Assembly: GCA_003833135.1 (NCBI GenBank)
Contig: QZLH01000051.1
Coordinates: 43,097 to 100,009, forward strand
Source: Oehlia diaphana
Taxonomy: Eukaryota; Glomeromycota; Glomeromycetes; Glomerales; Glomeraceae
Direction of reading: 5' to 3'
DNA: 56,913 nt
In this document: positions 1-11,895 of the stretch, in pieces
Layout: each line of letters begins with the position of its first letter
Numbering within the stretch: the first letter of the stretch is position 1
The notes under the pieces: model-generated
The model's database searches: none
What the model was told of the DNA's origin: nothing
Seen by the model: only the letters and a program-made list of their open reading frames with translations
Program-made: the position numbers and the translations under genes

Positions 1-107
1 AACCTAAATGGTGAAAGAATATATTCGGGAAAAAAAAAATTCGGTTTGAAAGAAAAAAAACCGAACCAAAAAGAAAAAATTTTGGATTGGAAAAAAAGCC
101 AAACCAG

Positions 108-110
<3 letters not shown>
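1..110. repeat. Dispersed repeat, exact copy of 24841-24950
   Basis: The first 110 bases are identical, base for base, to 24841-24950. The window begins inside this repeat: the second copy is preceded by unique sequence (GATCACCGATCC), which is absent here. This is what a contig end inside a repeat looks like. The motif AAACCTAAAAGG with a following AAAGAA recurs near 257 and 365, so degenerate copies follow. Confidence 0.9.
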
Positions 111-143
<33 letters not shown>

Positions 144-605
144 TAATTTTTTTTTTTTTTTTTTTTTTTTTTTGGCTGGATATTTTTAAAATATCATATT
201 TATTCTAATTAAAAAATTTATATAAAATATATTTCATCGCAGCACTTGCCCGATTCAAACCTAAAAGGCAAAAGAACAAAAAAATAAAATAGGAAAAAAG
301 AAAGTATTAGTAAAATTATTAAAAAAAAAATTGGTTCTTACCGTAACACTGCAGTATCGGTATCCAAACCTAAAAGGTTAAAGAACGAAAAAAAAACCAA
401 CTAAGAAAAAATATTACTATATGGAAAGAATACTAAAAGTCAAAAAAAAAATATTAAAAAAAAATTGGTTCAAAAAAAACTGAAATTGAAAAAAATTTCA
501 GTTTTAAAAAAAAGCCAAATTAAAAAAATTAAAATCAACATTCTCCGAATATGATTAAGAAACTAAATTTTTTTCGCCAGTATTAAAAAAATCCAGAACT
601 GGATT
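111..605. repeat. A-run/T-run junction and degenerate repeat copies
   Basis: A long A run passes directly into a long T run (about 111-173), a perfect but simple inverted structure. The rest is AT-rich with degenerate copies of the CCTAAAAGG motif and many A runs. No gene is seen. Confidence 0.6.
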
Positions 606-1915
606 ATGTTGATTATTAAACGCAGCATTAGTCTGCACAAATTCTATCAAACACACTTTAATAGACATCGTAAAGAATTTTCTCAATACTCAAATTTCCA
701 CTTTCATACTGATGGTTCAGTCAAACAGATAGGCACCAACAATTGCACCAGCGGTTACGGTTGGATACAAACACCCTCATCTTCCGAAACGTAAATTCAA
801 AGGCTCAACTGTCTTCTTCCCGTTTTTCTACAAAAAGTGAAGCCATAGCCATCCTTACATATATTGTTACTTTACCATATATAACCCAACAGCACCCAGA
901 AAATTCTTCTATCACGTGATATAGTTTTATTTATCACTTCGTCACACCCCTGCCCGAGTTTCACTGTTTATATTATCTGAGGGACAGATTTTTTCAAAGT
1001 AGATGAAATTCTATTTGTCACGTGTTATTCATTTCTTCGATCACGTGTCAGTGCATAACGCCGGCCGAGTTCGAAGTTACCATTCAACAGCACGTGTACA
1101 ATTTTCACGGACTCTGCTAACTTCATCACAACATTAGAAAATAGAATCAAATCATTCAATATCAGTCCTAGAAGAAGATTAAAAAAAAATAATTTTCTTA
1201 TCTGGGACCTCATATTTTGGTTAATTGAAACAAAACACCTCATAGTTTCGTTCAAAAAAGTCAAAGCCTACTCTGGTGACAAATTTAACGAACTAGCAGA
1301 TCACCTCGCGTCATCAGGTGCTAATATTCAAGGTCTTATTATTGTTAACTTCAAATTCTTCAACAAAACGTCTACAGGTTTCATCAATTGGAATAACATA
1401 CCAAAATATCCGACAATGGAGCAACATGCGCATCTTTCATTCACTGGTTAAACAACAAATCATTCCACCCATAGCGAATGGTAACATCGATTGATATTAC
1501 ACAAAACGCTGGCTAAACCATAATCAAACTGACGCTTCAACCAGCGAAAAATTATCCAAACACCAAATTACATCCTACAGGTCAATTACCTTGTTTAGAA
1601 TGTAATGACGCTACGGATACAAGCATACACGTCGGCTTATGTTCCAAACACCGCAACAAGATCCAAAACGTCTTAAACAAACACAAACAAATCCTCATTG
1701 ACCTTTTAATAGAACACACTTCAAGTTTCACTTTCGATATCAAGGACCAAGTTTCCGCGTCGCCATTATTCAACTTGCCTCTATTAGAAGGCATACCTAT
1801 TGCACTAGATTGCCAGCAACCGTGCATATTTCTCATCCATCATTACATACCAGCGAACTTGACATATTTATTTTACAATTACTTAAGCAAACATCATCAC
1901 GTGGTCCATTATTAA
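606..1915 (+). pseudogene. Decayed LINE, RNase H and Cys/His tail region
   Basis: Across several frames this stretch keeps the landmarks of a non-LTR retrotransposon RNase H domain. FHTDGS...GYGWI (about 690-770) carries the first catalytic Asp. After a frame change KSEAIAILTYIVTLP (about 830-875) carries the catalytic Glu. LIWDLIFW...KVKAYSGD, NELADHLASSGAN (about 1195-1320) matches the C-terminal His/Asp block of RNase H. Downstream a CxxC...HVGLCSKH segment (about 1595-1655) resembles the Cys/His tail of Glomeromycotina LINEs. Stops and frameshifts break the frame, so it is non-functional. The reverse transcriptase is absent, which is consistent with 5' truncation. Assignment rests on motif recognition only. 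Confidence 0.8.
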
Positions 1916-1985
1916 TCACCTTTTCTCGACTCCGTGAGTCCTTCCACTGATTATTATTTTTTGACACCAGGGTGGCGCTGTCGTT

Positions 1986-2098
1986 ATGGCGGTTTGGTTC
2001 ACAATTTTAGTTAAGAATTACTTTTGGCTTACGTATAGTTCGTCCTTGTAATTTACATCGTGGCTTTGTTCACGTGGAATTTAAAAATAAAAATAAAA
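1986..2098 (+). repeat. LINE 3' tail, copy A
   Basis: The segment from TGGCGGTTTGGTTCA to an AAATAAAAATAAAA end is repeated at 2524-2630 with shared blocks (CTTTTGGC / TTTTTGGC, GTCCTTGTAATTT, TTCACGT). It follows the RNase H remnant directly, so it is probably that element's 3' UTR and tail. Confidence 0.75.
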
Positions 2099-2099
2099 T

Positions 2100-2630
2100 C
2101 TCAACTCCGTGACCTGGAACAATCATGCGCATCACTTTAATCTATGGGAATTATCACAAAATTTTACCAAACGGAAAAAGAAAAATTACCATTTCCGAAA
2201 CGATTGTCACAAATGCAAAGAAACAGAAATTTCTCAGATATCACTCACAATCACCGTATACATACTAACTAAGAAGCAAGACAAAATTGTCCTTGCCTTA
2301 TTCAAAAGACCACAATTACCATGACCAACAATCTTATATCCGTTGGATGTCAAGTAATTTTTTTACATTCGAGTTCTCGGTAAACCCACAGAGACAAATT
2401 ACTTTTTCACAATATAGATTTTTCTTTTTTTTTATAATATTTCATGTTTACACAATTCGTTACATAGATAGTTATTTTTATTTCACATTTTGATTTCACA
2501 TAGTAATACTTTCGTCACTATAGTGGCGGTTTGGTTCATAGTTTATAGAAATTATTTTTGGCCCTGTTAGTGTCCTTGTAATTTGTACTGTGACCTAATT
2601 CACGTTGAAATAAAAAGACAAATAAAGCTT
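2100..2630 (+). pseudogene. Second partial LINE copy with tail B
   Basis: This fragment opens with AACAATCATGCGCATC, resembling GAGCAACATGCGCATC at about 1421. It carries a degenerate Cys pair (DCHKCKETE, about 2200-2230) and ends with tail copy B (2524-2630), which matches the tail at 1986-2098. It looks like a deleted second copy of the same LINE sitting immediately 3' of the first. No intact frame is present. Confidence 0.6.
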
Positions 2631-2659
2631 TTTGATTATTAAGCTTGATATAATAAATG

Positions 2660-2875
2660 TTACTTTATTTCATTTGAAAAGCCTTTATTAAACATAGGCC
2701 CGATGGTCCAGTTTGCAAAATTTTGCTTTAAGTTGTTTATTTGACATGGTTTGCACCATTTATAATATATAGTAATTTGATTACTACATTTTTCACAAAA
2801 ATAATAATTAAGAACTACAATATAATCATTTGTATCTGAGTTTTGAGATATTTTTATATGCAATTGGAGCACCAA
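2660..2875 (-). pseudogene. Orphan kinase N-terminal leader fragment
   Basis: The minus-strand frame contains CEKC...YYKWCKPCQ...LKQNFANWTIG. This is the same leader seen at 37580 (CSDC...WCQNCNSKRFQENFDNWTSG) and at 49363-49455 (CDNC...CWPCNSQHFKQNFKNWTSG), upstream of kinase domains. No kinase domain follows downstream on the minus strand, where decayed LINE DNA lies. It is therefore an isolated fragment, left by deletion or by insertion of the neighbouring LINE. Function is unlikely. Confidence 0.75.
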
Positions 2876-2998
2876 TATCCTGATTAAAATATGGTTTACT
2901 AATTATTAATGTGTTGTTGTGTTGTTGAAGCAGGATGTATCACAAGTTTTGCTTTGTGATCAAAACTTCCGAACAGGACGAAAATAGACCGAACCACT

Positions 2999-3019
2999 AT
3001 ATGGCAAATTATGCCATAT
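2999..3019. repeat. Short perfect inverted repeat
   Basis: ATATGGCA and TGCCATAT flank a 5-nt AATTA spacer. No gene lies nearby, so its role is unknown. Confidence 0.6.
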
Positions 3020-5045
3020 GAACTAAGGTAAAAGTTGCACTATTTTTGAAGCTGATGAAATAATTGATGCTATGTAAATTTATTATAATTTTACGAAGAA
3101 AACAAGAAATATCTAATATTTTACAAGAAACATATAAAATCAAGTTAAATTAGGTCAAGCACCAAGTGATTCAGGACTTAAAAGATTTGGAGGATAGGTA
3201 AGTTTGGGCAGGTTGGAAGAAGGTTTTAGAGTTTGAGAAAAGTTTCACTAATCACAAAACAGTATGCATTCAATATACCATTCAAGTCAAACGGTCCGCT
3301 TGGCGCTTGCTATAAATATTTGCATCAACTTAACATAGTATACAAATTATGATATTCGAATTTAAACCAAGTGAAGTTAATATTCTGAAATTTTATTATT
3401 CAAAATATGTGATGCATGATACGGATATTGATGTTTGAATCTTCGAATTTGAATCTTTGAATTATTGTTCTTCAAGTGTAAAGTTTATTAGTCATATTTA
3501 AAATCCAAACCTTTTAATTTACTCTAGTCTTTATAATAAAAAAAAAAAATTGGTGAAAACCAAAATTTTAATTTCATTTTAATATTGACGAACCATAACC
3601 TAAAAAACCAAAAATTTATGAGTCAGAACTCAGAAGGTCGGATTTTCGTGTTACACAAAAAAATGACAAAGCAAAACCTGACGCAATAATCAAAACATAC
3701 TGATACAAGCACGTGTCAGAAAAATAGTATATCTAATTATAGTGATTTAACGTAATGATCATCCGCTTAAATAGACTCCTGAGGAAAATAAAAAAAAATC
3801 TCTCTCTGTAAACAATACCCTAACTTACAAGTCTTAATATCTCTCAGGTTTTACAAAAAGATATTGATTTATCCTCCTGACTTACAAGTCTTGATATTTT
3901 TACCTTCTCTGTACGAAGATAAGATACAACAAATTTAAAGGCTATAATATCGAATAGGTGAGTCACTAAGCAATGCTGAGTTATACATATCTGAAGTTAC
4001 GCTGCCACTAGGATAATTGATAAAGAACTGGAAGCGCAACGTGGCCACAGTTTGCGATAGTTACCAGTCAAGTAACCAGACCTGGCGTATTGTGGACAGC
4101 CTACTGTGAACGTCCTTCTTTATTTAATTATCTAAAAGCTACCGTGTTTAAGTCCGGGGTTGTGGTGAATAGGATATGTGTATTGATGTTACCGTGTAAA
4201 GCCCGGGACGTTTATCTTAATAATTATGATGTATACTTACAATTTTTTATTTTATTTTTAGATTGTCCAATGGTGATGGGGTGTTTGAGGTATCTTTAAA
4301 CTATCCCTCACCCTTCAACTGATTTGTGCGGCAACTATACTTTCACTAGAATTATAAAAAGATAATCTTCCAGTAGATAAAAGATATTTATTGTAATGGA
4401 CGGCCAACATAATTGTATTTCCGGCCATTACCATGCGGTATCAAAATTTTATCTTGTTAAATTGATGTATTTTTATTATTTCCATAACTTTGAACTCTTC
4501 CCAATATTTCCGTTCTAAATTTACTACAAAATATTCTTTTTCATGTACACCGTATTTTCTTGAAAATGATCATTTATGTTTCAGTTACAAATAATAATGA
4601 ATATTTTTCAAATGCATCTATATAGGAAAAGACACTTTTTTTACTATTTTTGAGTTATCACATCGTATATTCATTTATAATTTTAACTCAAAAAATTATT
4701 ATATTTTTAAAAACATTTCGGAATTTTTTTAACGGGAAATGTCAAATTTAAGGCGGGCTCATCAATCAAAAAAAAAAATCACGTGAAACGTAAGCCTCAA
4801 TAAGTTAAAAGCGGAGAACAATAAGAAAATGAGGTATGAAATAATTAATAATTTAGTTCTGATGAAGAGGTCGCAGTAGCTAATATGGTACCGAATACTT
4901 ATTATATGTACATTATGAAAATTGTAAATTTTGAAAAAAAAAAAATATTTTTTTTCAAGGATATGAGAAATTATATATTATTTTGTATTAAATAAATTTA
5001 TAATTTATAAAGGCAAGGGTTATCTAACAACTAAAGATTAGGAGG
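3020..5045. other. Intergenic, AT-rich
   Basis: No supported gene. A patch at about 3990-4330 is less AT-rich and holds a short open frame (4090-4299) with no recognisable domain. The rest is A/T runs and simple sequence. Confidence 0.6.
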
Positions 5046-5049
5046 TAGT

Positions 5050-5720
5050 AAGTATTGTATAATTAATGAAAAATGAAAAGAAGATAGCCAAATGAAGACG
5101 GTAGAACATAAAGTCAGCGTTCAGGATACAAGCGGGTCAAGAAAGTCAATTGATGAAGAATTTAAAGAATTTCACGATGTTAATTTGGCTTGCATTTCAC
5201 GTTTACTAAAAAATTAAGGAAGTGAAAGTAGACGAGAAGTAGGTGCAAAACGAACTAGTAATGAAGTGTGCAAGAAGGTCTGAATCAATCACGTAACGAG
5301 AGCAAAAAAAAAAAAAACAAAAAATAACTCAAGAGCTCGGGAAGAGATGAATGCTCAGAAAAGTTGATGCATTGATCAAATATAGAAAGGCGGATGGTAA
5401 GACGGACGAAAGTGCTTTATTTACAACAGGACGATCAAACAGAACAAATGAAAGAGTATAGAAATTCGGTATCGAAAGAGATTTTCGTGAAGTATCTAAA
5501 AGAACAAAAGTCAAATAAACATTATAGTAAAGATGGTAATCCGACGGCATAGTTTTTTTATTGTAGTAAATGTAACTACTGCGGACATAAATTTTAGATT
5601 AGTTTATAATAACAAAAAATTTTTCACGTTATTTTTATTTTGTATATACTTTATTGATTGCATGCATAGTGTGCACATCTTTGTAACGTGATATCAATAA
5701 AATAACAGTTAAATAATGCA
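5050..5720 (+). pseudogene. Possible decayed mobile-element coding remnant
   Basis: Base composition is richer in G and A than the surroundings, as in Rhizophagus LINE 3' ends. One plus frame reads VDALIKYRKADGKTDESALF then RSNRTNERV, a stop, KFGIERDFREVSKRTKVK and, after further stops, YCSKCNYCGHKF. The Lys/Arg/Glu-rich composition and the AATAAAATAACAG-type end (about 5695) fit a decayed element. I do not recognise the family, and coincidence is possible. Confidence 0.35.
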
Positions 5721-5763
5721 AACTGTTTAACTTCATAATCTATAATTTATTCTTTTACTTGCA

Positions 5764-6049
5764 AGAAACTCTAACTTCCGCTATTATGAAAAGCATCATG
5801 TGTTATCCAATCATCAGGAATTTAATGCAACTAAATATTGTATAGCTTTAATAATTTTAGTAAATTGTTGACCTCATGAAAGAAGATTAATGAATTTATC
5901 GAGATACTGTTAACATTTTCTCTCCGAAATAATACACAATTTCCATTTGTTTTTCCAACTGTGGACAAACATGATAACACCAAATTAGATTTTTCCTCTC
6001 ATATTCTAATAATACGGTATTATACCATACGTCCTTATTAAAAGATTAG
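5764..6049. repeat. Direct repeat, copy 1
   Basis: It shares ordered blocks with 6659-6911: CTCTAACTTC, CATGTGTTA, CCAATCATCAGGAATTT, TTTAAT..., CATGAGGTC / CTCATGAAAG, AAACATGATGAC / AAACATGATAAC and TACGTCCTTATTAAAAGAT. The copies are about 900 bp apart and clearly diverged. Confidence 0.75.
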
Positions 6050-6548
6050 ACTGTAATAATATTACAGTAAATAGGAAATACTTTAAAAAATGAAAAAATT
6101 AATTTTACGTGAATCTATAGAAATGAAGTTTACAATAATTTATTTCTTAAACAAAATATCAATTTATTTTCATGAAAATTAATACTCGAAATTTATCAAA
6201 ATAAGAAAAAATTTTTCTATAAACTCTCACCAAACATTCAATTACAAATGTTATTACTTGTATAGATACTGTAATTAACTTCAAATATTTTCTATTAAAT
6301 ATTACTAAAACAAACAAGATTTAAGATGAATAAATATCTTGGAAAATGGATGCAATAGGCATAATATTTTTATTATAATATTTGTTTTGTATAATTTTAT
6401 AACTTGATAGTACCTGGCATCAAATTATCTATATATTTCGAAATACGTGAGTGGAAGGGCGGGTTTCCTGTGGCAATACCGTAGAAGTGGCTTTCACACA
6501 ATGGATATGTAGTCAAATGAGATCGGAACTCCCGCAGGAAAGGAATGA

Positions 6549-6568
6549 TCATATGATATATCATATGA
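6549..6568. repeat. 20-bp perfect palindrome
   Basis: TCATATGATATATCATATGA reads the same on both strands with no spacer. It contains two CATATG (E-box-like) sites. No adjacent gene is supported. Confidence 0.7.
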
Positions 6569-6658
6569 GCAGAAAAAATTTGGCCGCATAATGCCAACTA
6601 TATAACTACTTGCAAACTTGGTATAAATCCCGAATTTTTCGTTGATCTTTTTTCGGAA

Positions 6659-6911
6659 AGAAGCTCTAACTTCTACTGTTAGAAAAGCAATAAATAAAAT
6701 CATGTGTTACCTAATTATCCAATCATCAGGAATTTTAAATATGCTTCGCTTAAAAAATAAAACTTATGTAATTAAATACTATATATAGATATAACTTTAA
6801 TCATCTTTCATGAGGTCAAAAAGTACTAAAGTTAATTATAGATAAACATGATGACGACATATTAAATTTTCCATCTCATAATCTATACAGTACGTCCTTA
6901 TTAAAAGATAC
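6659..6911. repeat. Direct repeat, copy 2
   Basis: Second copy of the unit at 5764-6049, in the same orientation. Together they mark an old local duplication or two copies of one non-autonomous element. No coding frame spans either. Confidence 0.75.
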
Positions 6912-7075
6912 TTAAAAAAATATTGATTAATTCCAAAAGTTTAACTATTTTTTACTTGAAAAAAAACATCTGATGACGTCACATTTAAATTTTTATTTGT
7001 ATATTTACAATATGTTGAATATGTTGCATATTATAAAGCGGTTTGAGACTTTGCATGTAATAATTATATACTGTA

Positions 7076-7272
7076 ATTACAATAGGACCCGAAGTACATA
7101 TATATAAAGGTGTTTTTCAGGGCCGAAATTATGCTAACCTCAGTCAGTTACTAAAATAGGTAATAAAATTTGACTGGCATTATCTAAAAAAAATTATCTA
7201 AAAAAGGGAGGATCTACACGATTTTTTGAGTCATACTCGCTACCTTACCCTATTTCAGGGTCCTATTATAAT
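7076..7272. mobile_element. MITE-like element with terminal inverted repeats
   Basis: The left end ATTACAATAGGACCCGAA and the inverse of the right end, ATTATAATAGGACCCTGAA, match over about 19 bases with one gap and one substitution. Length is about 197 bp and there is no coding frame. The target duplication cannot be told apart from the AT-rich flanks. The interior holds one copy of the hairpin repeat also found at 26009-26085. Confidence 0.6.
7113..7188. repeat. Short hairpin repeat, copy 1
   Basis: It matches 26009-26085: TTTTTCAGGGCCG, AATTATG, CAGTC, GGTTACT/AGTTACT, AATAGG and AATAAAATT, then GACTGGCATTATC. In the better-kept second copy GATAATG...AGTC and its inverse form a stem. Confidence 0.65.
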
Positions 7273-8205
7273 ATAAAACTTCCTTGTATATTAGGCTTGT
7301 CAAATAAGGGTACATTCAAAAGAAACTAGCAATGAAGCTTTTTTCATAATTTGGTTGTGGTTGATGATTATTCCTTTTTGTAATACCATCAGATTATTTC
7401 AGATCGGTCCAAACCGGGATGTTTTGCAGCAAATGTACCTACCAAATGTCATATTGTCAACCGGTCTTTATTATGAGATTTTGTATAGATAATGAAAACA
7501 ATATGCAAATTAAATATTCTATTAAGAAAATACTAATGTATACGTAATCGTCATAATATCTATTATATTAAAGTAAATAAATTATTATTATTAAACTGTT
7601 TATGGTTAAAACAAATTAAATAATTGAAATTTATATTTTAGCTATCTCTAATATCTCCAATCGGATTAACGTTTATTACATTTTCGGTAAAAGCCCTGTT
7701 TCTGCATAGCCCGAACTTTGCCAAAAAAATTGCGCCACGCGTCACTTTTAGCTCTGCCACATTATTGTACACAGTATATAAACCCCTTGATTTTATTCAA
7801 CCCAAAAATTTACTTCTATTCAACGCTTATATTTAATCACCCACTATTATTAAAAAAAATTTTCCCAACAAATTTTATTCTTACAACAAAAAAATATTCT
7901 CCCATTTAATTTTATGCATGAAAATTATCCCAAATACACCTTAGCATTAATATAAAATTTAATCATTTATATATTGATTGCATCAACAAATTATTTGATT
8001 GGAATATTTCATTAATTTGATAACAACATATTATTGATAAACTATGAATAATCGTAATTTATTCAAATAATCAATATTAATAATAAACATTCACTTTATT
8101 CAAATCCCATTTATTCATATTTCTATATTAACAAGTTTCTCTTATTTCAAATAATCTTTTTAGACCAAACAATCATATACTTCTATATTCTTATTTTTAT
8201 TCTTA
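7273..8205. other. Intergenic with an isolated TATA-like site
   Basis: A TATATAAACC motif lies near 7777, but no convincing gene follows within 400 bp. The short frame at 7718-7909 spans it and has simple composition. Nothing else is supported. Confidence 0.4.
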
Positions 8206-8206
8206 G

Positions 8207-8386
8207 ATACAATACTCAACAAACGGATCTGGTGGATGCATTTCAATCAAAGACTGTCCATTTTTTGAATATAAATGCCAAGGAATAAAGCATTGTCAAT
8301 ATGCAAATACTGAGTTTATTAATCAAGAATAGCAATATATTGATTTTGAAGAGAGCAATAAAGAATATATTCAACATAACATATAG
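8207..8386 (+). pseudogene. Cys-rich protein fragment, possibly TE-derived
   Basis: After a splice-acceptor-like CTTAG (8202-8206) the frame reads YSTNGSGGCISIKDCPFF then EYKCQGIKHCQYANTEF, a TAG, and QYIDFEESNKEYIQHNI. Cysteine spacing C-x5-C-x6-C-x5-C is a zinc-binding pattern that I associate with repetitive Glomeromycotina proteins, probably transposon-borne. That association is from memory and not verified. The internal stop and missing flanking exons argue for a dead fragment. Confidence 0.5.
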
Positions 8387-9585
8387 GGTTGTTAAAGTTA
8401 TATTGTACAATCAATAATCTTTAAATGACCATTTAATCTTATCAACACTTCTCACTTAAAACTATTATATTTATTGTTATCACTAACTTAAATATGTATG
8501 AAAATTTTTTATCGGTATAGTAATATGGACAAAATATATTTGATAATTATTAATTCACTTATTTCATTACCAACTATATTAATAAATAACTCAATCTTTA
8601 TTTATATAATTTAGCTCTTTAATCATTTTCAATAATTTGTTTGCTATATTTTCATTAAAAGCCACATTTACTTTCATTCCCATTTTTACTTTTCATTTAT
8701 TAGATATATCTTCTTAATTAAGCTTAATTGAAGAACTTTTGACTTTAAAACCTTATCTGATGATGTAGAAAAATATGCATTACTGTTTATTGCTCATGAT
8801 TGGTCCAAGCAACGATATTGATTAATTCCAAAATCAAGCAGTATAGTCGATTAAGAGTCAGCGCAGATATTAATAGTTTCAATCTATCTCACTTATATGA
8901 TTGACAAGAAAAGGGAACATTTCAATATAATTAATATACATTATAAATTTGGATATATGAAGAGTGTATGAACATTTCAACAATTTAAATATAATAAACA
9001 TAATATATAAAGACAAATTTCTCTTGAAATATTTTCAGACTTATATATTATATATATTTATTGAAATAAAATTTAAATATCCTATTTACATCCTTTGCAG
9101 AACATAACTTGAATATGAATAGCTAATTCCAAAGAACAATTTTAGATTTAAAGGATTTTATTTACATAAATGGCAAAAATAAATGGAAAATATAATAAAA
9201 TAATTCTCAGATAGAACTTTCATCAATGATAATACGTTCAGTAACATCAGATTTACCAAATAATTTTCAATATACAAACTCAAATATCAATTTAAATCAA
9301 GTTATAAGATGCCTGACTAGAAGGAAAAGAAGTCATTATTGCAGCACCACTTAGTTAAAATTAGGGTTGACAAGATTTGTAAAATCAATATTAATTTGAA
9401 TAGATATGTTTGTTGAAATACAATTTAAAAACTATAAATAAATTCATATATAGTTCATTCATTTACATATATAGTAGTTAAAGAAGAAAGCTGTTTAATT
9501 ACTGTTGGTTAATTTCAAAGAATCAATTTTGTGAGTTGTGACACCCATATATAATCTATTCTTGCCACACTTTGTTGAGAATTAG
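8387..9585. other. Intergenic, AT-rich
   Basis: No gene is supported. The sequence is simple AT-rich DNA without open frames of note. Confidence 0.6.
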
Positions 9586-9738
9586 ATGGTACAACCTGCA
9601 TCTGAATTGTTCCTCCAAAATAAAGAGCTTCATCAGAAAATAGGGCAGTTAAACAAAGAGGTACAAGAACTTCAAGAAAAAGTCAAAATTTGGGAAGATT
9701 TTGCAATTATTAAGTCTTTACAAGAGTCGTATATGTAA
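9586..9738 (+). CDS. Small coiled-coil ORF, 50 aa
   Basis: An ATG-to-TAA frame of 50 codons reads MVQPASELFLQNKELHQ then KIGQLNKEVQELQEKVKIW. Leu/Ile residues fall at heptad spacing over about residues 8-34, predicting a coiled coil. It has more balanced codon use than the AT-rich flanks. The next frame (9817-9945) reads IGHWIQSDKFF...IYVLSEEHYRTLEKQF and may be a separated continuation after decay, since stops lie between. I do not recognise the protein. It may be the leader of a mobile-element protein, given the integrase remnant 2.6 kb downstream. Confidence 0.4.
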   Translation: MVQPASELFLQNKELHQKIGQLNKEVQELQEKVKIWEDFAIIKSLQESYM

Positions 9739-9816
9739 CAAAAATTACAAGGGAGTATTGAAAAAAAAAATGAAAACCACAACTTTTTTTAACTACTTTA
9801 TAATAAGCATTCTTAT

Positions 9817-9945
9817 ATAACCATTGGTCATTGGATTCAATCAGACAAATTTTTTCTTTTGGTTACAATAAAAAAAAATACTGAAATTTATGTTTTATCT
9901 GAAGAACACTATAGAACATTAGAGAAACAATTCAAAAAAAACTAA
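9817..9945 (+). pseudogene. Possible second fragment of the 9586 coding unit
   Basis: A 42-residue open frame without a start reads ITIGHWIQSDKFFLLVTIKK then YVLSEEHYRTLEKQF and ends at TAA. Its amino-acid composition is more protein-like than the surrounding DNA would give by chance. No domain is recognised. Confidence 0.25.
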
Positions 9946-11635
9946 ATATTGGGACTTTATAATCTACAAATGATCTACAAAAATTAATTTTAGTAAGGAC
10001 ATAGTATAGATAAGACTAAGATCAAACATGAAGGTTTCAAACTTAATTTATAATCTCATAGTGAATTATTTTATTTTATTAGAATTATATACTTTGTTAA
10101 AATTATTTCCTTTATATTTGAGATTCATCATACTGCATATATATAAGTTGGACAATCTATGAGATTATTATGGCAAATTTAAAATAATAGTAAACATAAA
10201 AGATTGGAAAAAAAATCAAAAATGCAATAGACACTTTTATTTAAAAATGATCAATAAAGAGAATACAAAGAGCAGCAGTGATGATAACTTTATTTTACAA
10301 GAAAATATAAAGGTTATATAAATCTACTCATGAATATTTTTCAAACAGAATCATAATAAGTAATGGAAAGAATACAAAGAATTTAAAACAGATCCAAAGA
10401 CATTCATTTTGGTTTCTGGAGTAAAATGACTAGTATCCAAAATGAAATACTCACTCCATTAACTTCAAAAATATTTTAGGCATTTCTTTAACAATCTACT
10501 ACCATCTAAAGACATGAATATTGGCATAGTATATCATACACTTTAGTCATAGTTTTATAGAATGCACCAAAAATTTTTCTTACTTTAATGATATAAAAAC
10601 AGTATTTTAAAATACTTTTATAACTTATTACTTTTGTTAAGATTAGATTATTCACCCTTGATTTTATTATTAAAGCAAAAACTTCTATAATAGATAAATT
10701 ATTTGAGATTATTCAAAAATTTCACTACCTTCCTATTCTTACAAGTTTGAAAGAAATAAAAATCAGAAAATGGAAAATACTCTGAGACTTACATATTTCA
10801 TATGCAAAAAATACTCAAGGTTTGTTATGTCCATGAATTCTCATTGCAGATTTCACAGCTAAATTTAAGACTGATACCAAACAATGGAAATTTCTGATCT
10901 TTAAACCTCATGGTTGGAACAGAAAACTACCAAACACTATCCTATAATATTATTAGAAAACCAGGAAAACTCATGGTCTTTATAATATGAAAGAAATGAT
11001 AAACTCATCAGATTTTAAAAAAGAGTTAAACATTATGCATTTAAAATCAAGGGAAAAAATGCTTTTGAATATCTATTTTACATTAATGATATTCTGAATT
11101 GCTACACTTGATTCTATACCATCTATCATCCTTGCAATGCAGCAATATAATGTGACCACTAAATTTAATTTGGCTGGAAAAAAAAAAGAATTATATAATG
11201 GAAGGACAATGTTCTGTTCACTACAACAAATTACTCCATGAACAGAGCATTGAAGAAAAGAGAGTTCAAAAAGATTGAAAGATTTAATTGATGCAAGGCA
11301 TCAAATTGATCAAATTGTTGACATTGGCGTGACCATTACAGACTTTAAAATGGATAATATTTATTATATGAAATTTTCACATATTGATGATTGCCAAAAG
11401 CTTGATACATGCAAAATACAACTGCAAGGTTAGCAAAAATTACCAAAAAATTAAAAAATTCATTACAAAATAATCAGAATATTTGATATATTGGCAGAAT
11501 TATGCAAATACAAATATTGATATACATATATTATATTATTAGCCATAGAAATTTTAAAATAGGCATATTTATATTAATATCATCACACTTTTTACCTGTG
11601 ATTATATCAGAAAATGAAAGAATTAAGTGAGTTAA
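9946..11635. other. AT-rich, gene-poor stretch
   Basis: No supportable frame. It lies between the coiled-coil fragment and the integrase remnant, so it may be decayed element sequence, but no motif proves this. Confidence 0.4.
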
Positions 11636-11639
11636 ATTT

Positions 11640-11895
11640 AATAGAAGGCATTTAATGATAATATAGAAGTATTATAAAATATATCATTTTAAAATATTCC
11701 ATTGAATAGTGACTGCATCTCCTTACACCTTCCCATTACTGAGGCCACCAGTAGGATACAGAAGCAATCCCTACTCTACACTGGTGGTATATTGGAGGGT
11801 TAATGGAATAATTATTAGATTTCAGTTTTCAAATTAGTAATAAATCATTAGAAAATAATTATCTAAAATTAAATATAAAAGAAATCATTTCATAA
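11640..11895. repeat. Dispersed repeat unit, copy A
   Basis: It contains the block CTACACTGGTGGTATATTGG, then GGTTAATGGAATAATTAT and TTCAAATTAGTAATAAAT, shared with 13040-13160. Upstream it has CACCTTCCCATTACTGAGG...ACCAGTAGGATACAGA. The unit is about 250 bp and has no open frame. Confidence 0.75.

Noticed and set aside
6397..6703. Two overlapping minus frames
   Set aside because: Short, overlapping in different frames and lying over a palindrome and a direct repeat.
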